A stretch of 16,023 bases of DNA from an uncultured Eggerthella sp. (GTDB taxonomy: Bacteria > Actinomycetota > Coriobacteriia > Coriobacteriales > Eggerthellaceae). The notes below the pieces were generated by a model that saw nothing but the letters and a program-made list of their open reading frames with translations, made no database searches and was not told where the DNA came from. The position numbers and the translations under genes are program-made. Of the stretch, positions 1-7,469 are shown piece after piece; positions within the stretch are counted from its first letter, which is position 1; each line of letters opens with the position of its first letter. The stretch lies in assembly GCA_900544455.1 (NCBI GenBank), contig UQVJ01000034.1, positions 1 through 16,023 of the forward strand. The letters run 5' to 3'.

Positions 1-2
1 AT

Positions 3-2894
3 GCCGGTTTCGTTGAAACCGAAGAAGTTAAGGGCAAGACCCTTACTGTGAACCGCTGCGAAAGCATTGCCAGCTTGGGCGGTTCTCAGCAGAACTCCGA
101 AGAAGAGTACCTCATCCTTAAGATGATGAGAGCGCTTGGTATCGTGGCAATCGATAACCAAGCCCGTGTTTGACACGGCCCCACCGTCGCCGGTCTGGCG
201 GCATCATTCGGTCGCGGCTCAATGACTACTCATTGGTGCGACATGCAAAACACCGATGTCATCATGAACATCGGCTCCAATTCTGTTGAAAACCACCCCG
301 TTAGCGCCAAGTGGCTGCATAAGGCTCACGACAAGGGCGCGAAGTGGATGGTTGTCGACCCCCGTTATACCCGTACTGCAGAGCAGGCAGACATCTATTG
401 CCCCATCCGCAGCGGCACGGATATCGCGTTCTATGGCGGTCTGTACAAGTACATCATCGACAACTTGATCGAGCCTGGCTTGGCAGAGTACACCCGCACG
501 GGCAAGAACCCCGATAACTACAACTTCGAATACCTGATCAACTACACCAACGCTTCCTACATCCTTATGGAGGAATTCGACTTTGATCCCGAAACGGGTC
601 TGTTCAGCGGTTGGGATGCTGAAAAGGAAACCTACGACGCTCATTCTTGGCATTATGAAACCGATCATGAAGAGCCTTGGGACACCTCTGAATCCGGTGC
701 CTATGCCTGGTCGGTAAAGCCTGGCGTACCTGGGTTTGACAAGCCGGTTCTTGCTGTCCCCAAGAAGGATGCCACACTTCAGCATGAGCGCTGCGTATAC
801 CAGAAGTTCAAGGAACATTACTCTCGCTACGACATGGGCACCGTTTGCCGTGTTTGCGGCATGGACAAAGAAGACCTCGAGATGGTGTACTCCACTTGGG
901 CTACCTCTTGCGCTCCTGGCAAGGCGGGCACCATTCTGTATGCATTGGGCCAGACTCAGCACACGTATGGCGCTCAGAATACTCGTTCCATGTCGGTTCT
1001 CCAGTTGCTTTCTGGCAACATCGGTGTTCCTGGTGGCGGCGTCTGCGCATTGCGCGGTGAGCCCAACGTTCAGGGCGCAACCGACATGGGTATGCTGGTA
1101 AACGAGCAGCCCGCATACCTGAAGTGGTCGAACACCACCGACCGCGACACTTTGGCTCACTGGCTTTCCAGCCAGACCTACTCCGACGGCTATTACACCA
1201 ATAAGCCTAAGTTCATGGTGTCTGCACTGAAGGAATGGTACGGCGAAAACGCTACCGTTGAAAACGATTACGGTTACGACTGGTGGCCGAAGGTTCCCAG
1301 CCACGATGGCTCCGACTGGTCCGAGATGTCCTCCTTCGAGAAGATGAAGGAAGGCACCATGAAGGGCTACTACGCATGGGGTATGAACCCCTGCCACAGT
1401 GCGCCCAACTCCGGTAACGTTCGTCGCTCTATGGCAAACTGCGACTGGGTCGTAGTTGTCGACCAGGTAATCACCGAAACCGCTTCCTTCTGGGATGCGC
1501 CCGACATGAACGCCGAGGAAATCGGCACCACGTGCTACTTCCTGCCTTGCGCCCTTATTTATGAAAAGCCGGGTACCATTCTGAACTCTGGTCGCTGGAT
1601 TCAGTGGCGTCAGCAGGCGGTTGAGCCTTGGGACGAGGCAAAGCCCGACTACGAGATCTGCGATCTTCTGTGGAAGGAAATCTGCCGCCTGTACAAGGAA
1701 GAGGGCGGTGCTAACCCCGATCCTATTCTGAAGATGAAGTGGGACTACTACGTTGATGGCAAGATCGATCCCCGTCCTGTTGCTTGGGCTCTGAATGGCT
1801 ACAAACTGGAAGGCTCCGATTGGTCTCAGGGCTTCGAGTCGAACGCAGACGGTGCAACGCTCGCAAAGGGCAGCATCAACCTGCTTCCTGGCTATGCGAA
1901 GCTGGAAGCTGACGGTTCTACTGCATGCGGTATGTGGATCTACTCCGGCTTCTATGCTAACAACGATGCTCCGCTTTCTGCTGAAAGCCAGCCTGTTTAC
2001 AAGCGCAACAACGTGGATACTTCGGGCTTGGGTCTGTACTCCGACTGGGCCTATGCTTGGCCCAACAACCGCCGCGTCATCTACAACCGCGCCTCTGCAG
2101 ACCTCCAGGGTCAGCCTTGGGCGGAAGACAAGGCGTTGGTCAAGTGGGACTTGAACGAAAAGAAGTGGGTAACTGGCTACAAGGCAGGCATGGACATCCC
2201 CGACTTTGCGGCTACCAAGGCTCTGCCCGACGGCACCACCCAGCAGATCGAGCCCAACAATAAGGCGTTCTTCATGCTGTGGGAGCAGAACGGCCGACTT
2301 GAAAGCTACGGCATGGTGGATGGCCCGCTGCCCGAGCATTACGAGCCCTTCGAAACCCCGCTTTCCGAGAACTTGCTCAATGGCCGCTTGAACAGCCCCT
2401 GTTATCTGGGCCGCCCCGACGACGAGGGCAAGAAGGGTCTTGGAACCAAATACTCCGACGAGTCCACGCGTCGTGCAACGGCAGACGAGTTCCCCTATGT
2501 TGCCACTACGTACTCTGTTACGGAGCATTGGCAGACGGGTGCTCAGACGCGCGCTTGCCCCGCACTTGTTGAGGCTATGCCTGGCGACATGATCGAGCTT
2601 TCGCCTGCTTTGGCGAAGGAGAAGGGCATCCAGACCGGCGACGATGTTCGTGTTTGGAACCGTCGTGCCTCTGTCGTTGTTACGGCAGTGGTTACACCCC
2701 GTATCCGTCCGCTTACCGTCAATGGCAAGACGCAGCATTTGGTTGGCATGACCCACCACTATAGCTGGAGCAGGCTCTTTGGCCTTACCACGCATGGCGC
2801 GGTAAACGATCTGACGCCGAACGTCGGCGACCCGAACAGCCAGACGCCTGAATACAAAGCGTTCCTGGTTAACATCGAGAAGACTACGGTTTAG
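3..2894 (+). CDS. fdhA: Formate dehydrogenase alpha subunit, selenocysteine-containing, 5' partial
   Basis: This is the catalytic subunit of a membrane-associated formate dehydrogenase of the FdnG/FdoG type, which oxidises formate to CO2 at a Mo- or W-bis-MGD centre. The frame is open from base 3 to the TAG at 2892-2894 if the TGA at 171-173 is read as selenocysteine. The context there is DNQARV-Sec-HGPTVAGLA, the classic Sec site of FdnG. Downstream motifs match the family: HPVSAKW, VDPRYTRTA, PIRSGTDIAF, WAWPNNRRVIYNRASAD (as WAYAWPNN here) and a C-terminal TPNVGDPNSQTPEYKAFLVN. Visible length is 963 residues with Sec at visible residue 57. E. coli FdnG has Sec at 196, so about 140 N-terminal residues, including the first [4Fe-4S] site and any Tat signal, lie left of the window. 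A naive gene caller would start at ATG 222, which is wrong. It is followed by fdhB with a 16-base gap carrying a strong GGAGGAGGTGA ribosome site. Confidence 0.95.
171..204 (+). promoter_or_regulatory. Selenocysteine UGA codon and bacterial SECIS hairpin
   Basis: The TGA at 171-173 is followed by a hairpin with stem CGCC (188-191) pairing with GGCG (197-200) and an apical loop GGTCT (192-196). The loop begins 21 bases after the T of TGA, the same spacing as in E. coli fdhF. A T at 187, just below the upper stem, matches the bulged U17 that SelB contacts in that RNA. The lower stem is weak here. Together these show that UGA is decoded as Sec rather than being a stop or a mutation. Confidence 0.88.
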
Positions 2895-2910
2895 GAGGAG
2901 GTGACCCTAG

Positions 2911-3867
2911 ATGACTGAAATGGCTATTTTGTTCGATTCGTCTCGCTGCACTGGCTGCAGGGGTTGCCAGGTTGCCTGCAAGTGCTGGAACGACTTGCCT
3001 AGTGAACCTACCGCGGAAAACCCTTACGATTCCGTGAACTGGGACGGCAAGTTCACCCATCCTGCTGACCTCAACTCCTGCACCCGCTTGATTATGACGT
3101 TCGAAGACTTCGAGGATGAGAAATCCCAGAAGCGCGTTGGCTGGGCGTTTGGTCGCCGTGCTTGTCAGCATTGCACCAATGCGGGCTGTGTAAACATGTG
3201 TCCCGCAGGTGCGCTGTATAAGGACGAGGAGACCGGCATGGTCACCTACGACCAGGACAAGTGCATTGGTTGCCAGAACTGCTCGGCAGCTTGCCCATAT
3301 GACGTTCCTCGCTACGAGGACCGTGGTGGCAAGACCGTTATCAACAAATGCTCGGGCTGCGTTGATCGTATCGCCCAGGGTATGATGCCGGCATGTGTTA
3401 CCACCTGCCAGCCTGGCGCCCTGCAGTTCGGCACGCGCGAGGAAATGATTGCGCTTGCAAACGAGCGCTTGAAGCTGCTGCGTGACCGCGGGTACGAGGA
3501 TGCTTGCATCTACGGCGAAAACGAGATGGATGGCCTGCATGTTATTCAGGTCTTGAAGCACGGCATGAAGCCCCATGGCGCAGTCGAGAATCCGCAGATT
3601 CCTCCTGCAGCCTTCCTTTCGGGCATCATGAAGCCCGTTACCGCTGTTGGCGCTGGTGCTACGGTTCTTGGCCTTGCTGCAATGTTTGGCCTTGCTGCTG
3701 GTTACAAGCGCGATACGTTGGTTTACAACGACGGCAATGGCGACACCATCAGCCTGGAAACGGGCAAGGTAACCAAGCAGGGCAATGGTCCTGACGAACG
3801 TACTGTAATGGAGGCCATTACCGAGAACCTTCCCATTGGCAAGAAAGGGGGCGATGACCATGAGTAA
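2911..3867 (+). CDS. fdhB: Formate dehydrogenase beta subunit, four [4Fe-4S] clusters
   Basis: This electron-transfer subunit, of the FdnH/FdhB type, carries electrons from the Mo/W site to the cytochrome b subunit. It has 318 residues. Sixteen cysteines fall in four ferredoxin-like groups: C13/C16/C19/C23, C85/C88/C93/C97, C118/C121/C124/C128 and C147/C150/C162/C166. That is the ligand set for four [4Fe-4S] clusters. A hydrophobic Gly/Ala-rich segment at about residues 238-264 is the expected single membrane anchor. After it comes a charged tail of about 54 residues, longer than I would expect for FdnH. The ATG at 2911 is preceded by GGAGGAGGTGA. Its last 8 bases overlap the start of fdhC, so translation is probably coupled. 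Confidence 0.95.
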   Translation: MTEMAILFDSSRCTGCRGCQVACKCWNDLPSEPTAENPYDSVNWDGKFTHPADLNSCTRLIMTFEDFEDEKSQKRVGWAFGRRACQHCTNAGCVNMCPAGALYKDEETGMVTYDQDKCIGCQNCSAACPYDVPRYEDRGGKTVINKCSGCVDRIAQGMMPACVTTCQPGALQFGTREEMIALANERLKLLRDRGYEDACIYGENEMDGLHVIQVLKHGMKPHGAVENPQIPPAAFLSGIMKPVTAVGAGATVLGLAAMFGLAAGYKRDTLVYNDGNGDTISLETGKVTKQGNGPDERTVMEAITENLPIGKKGGDDHE

Positions 3868-4636
3868 GCATGTTGAGTTCGACATCACGCCTGAGGAGCA
3901 GGCTGAAAATGAAGCGTTCCTGCGCGGACGCGAAGTTGCCGGCGAGCGCTATATCAAGCGTCACTCCAAGCAGGCTCGCTGGACGCATGGCATCACCGTT
4001 AGCTGCTGTATGTGGTTGATGTTCTCTGGCGCCTTCGTTTTCGTGCCTCCTCTGGCCGCCATGGTGGGTCCGGATGTGGTCTTCGCGTTCCGCATGAGCC
4101 ATCGCATTCTCGGCGTTGTGTTCGTTTTGGTGCCCATCATCAGCGCCATCATGGCGCCGGCTGGCGTGAAGCACATTATCCACAACAACATTTGCCATTG
4201 GACCGAAGACGACAAGAAGTGGATGATCTTGTTCCTGCCGTATCTGTTCATGGCAAAGTGGATCCACATGCCCGACCAGGACGAGCAGAAGTCTGGCCAG
4301 CGTGTTGCTGACGGTGCTCTGTGGATTTCCGGCATCATCATGGGCATTACGGGCGTGCTGCTCCTTCTGAACTCCACGCTCTTGCCTATGGGTACGGGGG
4401 TTCATTCGTGGTTGCTGTTCTTCCACGATCTGTTCTTCTGCATCATGCTCATTTTTGCCCTTGCCCATATCTTCTTGGGTGCAGGTATCTTCCAGCCGTA
4501 CCGCGGCATGTGGAAGGTAATGTGGAAAGACGGTCTGATCTCCGAATCCGACGCGTTGTACCACTGGGGCCATTGGGCACGTGATGTCCTTAAGACCGAC
4601 AACAACGTTATCCGCAAGAAGGACGACGAAAAATAG
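3860..4636 (+). CDS. fdhC: Formate dehydrogenase gamma subunit, cytochrome b556 type
   Basis: This membrane diheme cytochrome b subunit, of the FdnI/FdhC type, passes electrons from the iron-sulfur subunit to quinone. It has 258 residues and four hydrophobic segments at about 46-66, 76-98, 153-173 and 186-210. Histidines at H43, H81, H182/H189 and H203 are candidate heme ligands in the positions expected for the family. I chose ATG 3860: it has AAGGGGG at a normal spacing of 8 bases, and ATGAGTAA gives an 8-base overlap with the end of fdhB. The ATG at 3854 is too close to the ribosome site, and the TTG at 3836 has no reasonable one. It is the last gene of the fdhABC operon, before a hairpin terminator. 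Confidence 0.92.
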   Translation: MSKHVEFDITPEEQAENEAFLRGREVAGERYIKRHSKQARWTHGITVSCCMWLMFSGAFVFVPPLAAMVGPDVVFAFRMSHRILGVVFVLVPIISAIMAPAGVKHIIHNNICHWTEDDKKWMILFLPYLFMAKWIHMPDQDEQKSGQRVADGALWISGIIMGITGVLLLLNSTLLPMGTGVHSWLLFFHDLFFCIMLIFALAHIFLGAGIFQPYRGMWKVMWKDGLISESDALYHWGHWARDVLKTDNNVIRKKDDEK

Positions 4637-4655
4637 CGGTTGCACAAGGCCAATT

Positions 4656-4694
4656 AAAGATGCCGTTCCTCCTTTTGGTGGAGCGGCATCTTTC
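4656..4694 (+). terminator. Hairpin terminator after fdhC
   Basis: AAAGATGCCG (4656-4665) pairs perfectly with CGGCATCTTT (4684-4693), and an inner CTCC/GGAG extends the stem. The 3' T run is short (TTTC), so termination may be partial. The following bases up to fdhE (4695-4786) hold only the fdhE ribosome site as far as I can tell. Confidence 0.7.
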
Positions 4695-4786
4695 TGCCAA
4701 GCTGTACCATTCAGGAGTAATTTCTTGTTCCGTGTGCAGCGGAGATAGAGGCAAGTACCTATCCGGAAGCAACAAGGGGATGTGAA

Positions 4787-5683
4787 ATGAACCTTAAGTT
4801 TATTGATCGTGTAATCAAGGCGAACGAGGACACTTTTTCCGAGGAAGACGTCAATCGTCTAAAGTACTTTTATGGCTTATGGGACGATATGGATCGCTGG
4901 TCGAAAGGCCCAACTACCGCCGAAAAGCACTATACGGTTCCGTCGGTCGAGGAGTTGGAAGAAGCCTGGATGGCCGATCGCCCTGTGTTCTCGTTTGCCC
5001 CTCCGAAGATCCAGAAAAGTCGTTTTGCAGCGATATGCTATAGCCTTCGTGAATACGTTTGCGATGAGGGAGGATTGAGCGAAGAAGACGCCGAGGCGCT
5101 TCGCGAAGTCAATTTCCGTTCGCTGGTTGAGCAGGAAGATATGGAACTTGCGGCAAGCGACCCCGAGGCATTTATTGGGGGATTGCTTTCCAATGCTTAC
5201 GAGCAGGAAATCCCCCCTGCCGCAGCTCATATGGTCGCTATGGTTGGCATGATGGCCTTGCGTGTTGATTTGGAGCTCGTGGCAAAAACTGTGGTAAAAG
5301 AGCAGCGCAAGATCAATAAAATGAACCACAATCCGATTTCCTGCCCTGTGTGTGGAAGCACACCTGCGTTGGCTAAGGTTGGCGGCGATAGCCCCACCGA
5401 CGGTCGTGGCCGAACCCTGTATTGTCAGCAATGCGGAACCGAATGGGCATTCGAGCGTATCCGCTGCGCCCGTTGCGGTTCTCAGAACCCTCAGCATCTT
5501 CACTACTTTAACGTAGAAGGCGATGATGCCCATCGTATCCACAAGTGCGATGAATGCAACGGCTATATTCGCACGGTGTTTGTCGAGGATGCTTTGCGCC
5601 CGTTCTCTTACGAGGTTGAGGAAGTTGTAACCGCAAAACTTGATGCTATTGCCCGTGACCCAAAGTTCCAGACGCAAGAGTAG
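4787..5683 (+). CDS. fdhE: Formate dehydrogenase accessory protein FdhE
   Basis: FdhE is a cytoplasmic protein needed for assembly or activation of respiratory formate dehydrogenases; it binds the catalytic subunit and is not part of the final enzyme. This 298-residue protein shows the family's C-terminal rubredoxin-like metal-binding region with four CxxC motifs: C186/C189 (CPVCGS), C213/C216 (followed by GTEW), C227/C230 and C254/C257 (CDECNGY). The N-terminal half is helical and poorly conserved, as is usual for FdhE. The ATG at 4787 has AAGGGG 8 bases upstream. It lies just after the fdhABC terminator and ends before a strong terminator, so it may be its own transcription unit. FdhD, the usual partner sulfurtransferase, is not in the window. 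Confidence 0.9.
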   Translation: MNLKFIDRVIKANEDTFSEEDVNRLKYFYGLWDDMDRWSKGPTTAEKHYTVPSVEELEEAWMADRPVFSFAPPKIQKSRFAAICYSLREYVCDEGGLSEEDAEALREVNFRSLVEQEDMELAASDPEAFIGGLLSNAYEQEIPPAAAHMVAMVGMMALRVDLELVAKTVVKEQRKINKMNHNPISCPVCGSTPALAKVGGDSPTDGRGRTLYCQQCGTEWAFERIRCARCGSQNPQHLHYFNVEGDDAHRIHKCDECNGYIRTVFVEDALRPFSYEVEEVVTAKLDAIARDPKFQTQE

Positions 5684-5700
5684 TATCGAAGCATAAACTG

Positions 5701-5729
5701 AAAGGCGACCTTTAAGGTCGCCTTTTTTT
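5701..5729 (+). terminator. Strong rho-independent terminator after fdhE
   Basis: AAAGGCGACC (5701-5710) and GGTCGCCTTT (5716-5725) form a perfect 10-bp stem around a TTTAA loop, followed by a run of T to 5729. This is a textbook intrinsic terminator. The next gene starts only 25 bases later. Confidence 0.9.
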
Positions 5730-5754
5730 GTTTGTTGGTAGTTGGAGGGCTGCG

Positions 5755-6681
5755 TTGATCAACCTTGCCGAAGAGTGGCGAAAGCTCGATGGGCGCCGTC
5801 GCACGCCTGACTCCCAAAAGCATTGGGATGAGCGTGCGAAATCGTTTTCGTTCAAAGATACTCCTGATGCTTATCTGCAATCTTTTATATCGAAAGCTGG
5901 CATTACCGGCGAAGAATCCGTGCTTGATATGGGGTGCGGGACAGGCTCGCTTGCCGTTGCGCTTGCCTCCATGGGCTGCTCTGTTGTTGCCGCCGATTTC
6001 AGCACTGGGATGCTTGATCGCCTGCACTCGAAAGCAGCAGAGCGAGGGGTGCTTTGGGAAGGGGGATCATCCGGGCTTTATTCAGGCGATTCGTCTGCCG
6101 GTGGTGCCAAAATAAGTCCTTCCGAGATCGAGGCAGGGAAGATCCTTCCTCTTCGCATGAGCTGGGAAGACGACTGGGCGAACTATGGCGTCGAAGAGAA
6201 TTCGGTTGATGTGGCTGTTGCATCGCGTTCGGTGATTACCCGCGATTTGGAGGATTCGCTTAAAAAGCTTTCTGCGGTTGCTTGTGAAAAGGTGTGTGTG
6301 ACCGTTGGCACGGGTTTATCCCCTCGTGTCGATATGCGTGTGGCTCGCGCGATGGGCCTGGAGCTTGAGCGGCACAATGATGCTTTGTTCGTGTTTGGCA
6401 TTGCCTCGGATTTGGGGTATGAGCCCACCGTTTCTTACATCCACTCACCCAGAACCAAGTCTTATATTTCGCCTGATGAGGCATATTATTCTTTGTTGAG
6501 AACAAGAGACTATCTTGCCGATACGATTGATCAGATCAGCGTTGAGGAAAGTGCTTGCCGTTTACGGAATTTCCTTGCCGACCATTTGGTTGAAATAGAG
6601 GAAGACGGCACTAAGCGATGGGCACTTGACCAGTCGCGAGTTGTTCCTTGGGCGTTCATCAGTTGGGATGTGCGCGTCTGA
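5755..6681 (+). CDS. Class I SAM-dependent methyltransferase, unknown substrate
   Basis: This 308-residue protein has a Rossmann-type SAM-binding fold. Motif I is VLDMGCGTGSLAVAL at about residues 56-70, and the acidic residue after strand 2 is D81 in VVAADFS. The substrate cannot be read from the sequence. I place the start at TTG 5755, which has GGAGGG at 5744-5749 and starts MINLAEEW. A longer frame back to TTG 5728 would begin inside the terminator T run. The gene lies between fdhE and an FmdE-family gene in a block otherwise devoted to formate dehydrogenase and Moco, so a role in metal-cofactor maturation or regulation is plausible but inferred. Codon use is more relaxed than in fdhABC, suggesting lower expression. 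Confidence 0.8.
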   Translation: MINLAEEWRKLDGRRRTPDSQKHWDERAKSFSFKDTPDAYLQSFISKAGITGEESVLDMGCGTGSLAVALASMGCSVVAADFSTGMLDRLHSKAAERGVLWEGGSSGLYSGDSSAGGAKISPSEIEAGKILPLRMSWEDDWANYGVEENSVDVAVASRSVITRDLEDSLKKLSAVACEKVCVTVGTGLSPRVDMRVARAMGLELERHNDALFVFGIASDLGYEPTVSYIHSPRTKSYISPDEAYYSLLRTRDYLADTIDQISVEESACRLRNFLADHLVEIEEDGTKRWALDQSRVVPWAFISWDVRV

Positions 6682-6690
6682 TCATTTAAA

Positions 6691-6748
6691 GCTAGCTCAT
6701 GTCACCCCAGTGGAATCCTAGCCCCCTTTGCTGAAGGAATGGTGAGCT
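6691..6748 (+). other. Candidate folded leader upstream of the FmdE-family gene
   Basis: The gap between the methyltransferase and the FmdE gene (6682-6811) can fold. AGCTCA (6694-6699) pairs with TGAGCT (6743-6748) and encloses a CCTT-TGCTG-AAGG hairpin (6725-6737). An alternative stem, GCTAG (6691-6695) with CTAGC (6718-6722), excludes the outer helix. Two mutually exclusive stems are what a switching leader would show, but the helices are short and could be chance. I do not recognise a known riboswitch class. Confidence 0.2.
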
Positions 6749-6811
6749 GCTTGATCTAAGGCGGGCGACGTGTTTTGCCGTATCGGGAATGGAGCGCAGA
6801 AAGGATACTGT

Positions 6812-7363
6812 ATGAGATCATTCGAGGAAGACTTGAATCGTGCGATCGCCTTCCATGGTCATCTGTGCGGTGGTCAGTTAACGGGTGTGCGTATGGCGCG
6901 ATATGCATTGAAGTATTTCGGCATTGAGGACCCCGATCGTTATCGCGATCTGATTGTTTATGTGGAATGCGATCGCTGCCTTACGGATGCAATCATGGTG
7001 GTTACTGGTTGTCATCCTGGCAAACGACGCATGAAGTGCCTGGATTTCGGCAAGCAAGCGGCAACGTTTTTCGACTTGAATCGCAACGAGGCGATCCGAT
7101 TGGTGAATGTGAGCGAAAAGTGCCCAAAGGGAGAAGACGTTAAAGCGTGGTTCGCTTCACGCACCGACGAGGATTTGTTCAGCGTCCAGAAGGTTGCGGT
7201 TAACTACACAGACTTCGATGCTCCGGGAAAGCCCCATTCTCATGAAGTTTGTGCAGTTTGCGGAGAAGAAGTTACCGATGGCCGCGAGGTAAATACGGGC
7301 TGCGGAAAAGTGATTTGTAGAAGCTGCGCTGGGCAGTCTTATTACGAAGTATTGCAGCCCTAG
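6812..7363 (+). CDS. FmdE-family protein with C-terminal zinc finger
   Basis: The 183-residue protein belongs to the FmdE family, named after a protein co-purified with archaeal tungsten/molybdenum formylmethanofuran dehydrogenase. The N-terminal signature HGHLCGGQLTGVRMA is at about residues 15-29, and VECDRCLTDAIMVVTGC follows at 51-67. C19, C53, C56 and C67 are likely metal or catalytic residues. A treble-clef-like zinc site sits at the C terminus: C147/C150, then C164 or C169, and C172. I start at ATG 6812 because AAAGGA lies 6 bases upstream; the longer frame from GTG 6770 lacks a ribosome site. FmdE relatives are often found near Mo/W enzymes in anaerobes, but their biochemical role is not settled. 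Position between fdhE and moeA suggests cofactor delivery or insertion. Confidence 0.88.
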   Translation: MRSFEEDLNRAIAFHGHLCGGQLTGVRMARYALKYFGIEDPDRYRDLIVYVECDRCLTDAIMVVTGCHPGKRRMKCLDFGKQAATFFDLNRNEAIRLVNVSEKCPKGEDVKAWFASRTDEDLFSVQKVAVNYTDFDAPGKPHSHEVCAVCGEEVTDGREVNTGCGKVICRSCAGQSYYEVLQP

Positions 7364-7469
7364 GGCGATGGATCGTTCTGCTTCCCCCGATGCAGGGTTG
7401 CAGCAACAGTAGCTACAACTAAAGGCATCCTCTTATCTCCTTTTGAAATCCCCTAACGAAAGGATTCCT

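Noticed and set aside
171..222. Reading the TGA at 171 as a stop, making fdhA a pseudogene or starting it at ATG 222
   Set aside because: The TGA falls exactly at the Sec position of the family, homology continues on both sides, and a SECIS hairpin follows with correct spacing.
219..2795. An 858-codon open frame on the minus strand opposite fdhA
   Set aside because: fdhA is clearly real by family motifs. The antisense frame has no recognisable domain, and long antisense openness is a common by-product of biased codon use in highly expressed GC-rich genes.
2884..4645. Long minus-strand frames opposite fdhB and fdhC (334 and 275 codons)
   Set aside because: They mirror well-identified genes, have no ribosome site in a plausible place and show low-complexity composition.
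5728..5754. TTG 5728 as the methyltransferase start
   Set aside because: It lies in the T run of the fdhE terminator and has no ribosome site; TTG 5755 has GGAGGG at good spacing.
6770..6811. GTG 6770 as the FmdE start
   Set aside because: No ribosome site precedes it and the added residues do not match the family; ATG 6812 has AAAGGA and the homology starts there.
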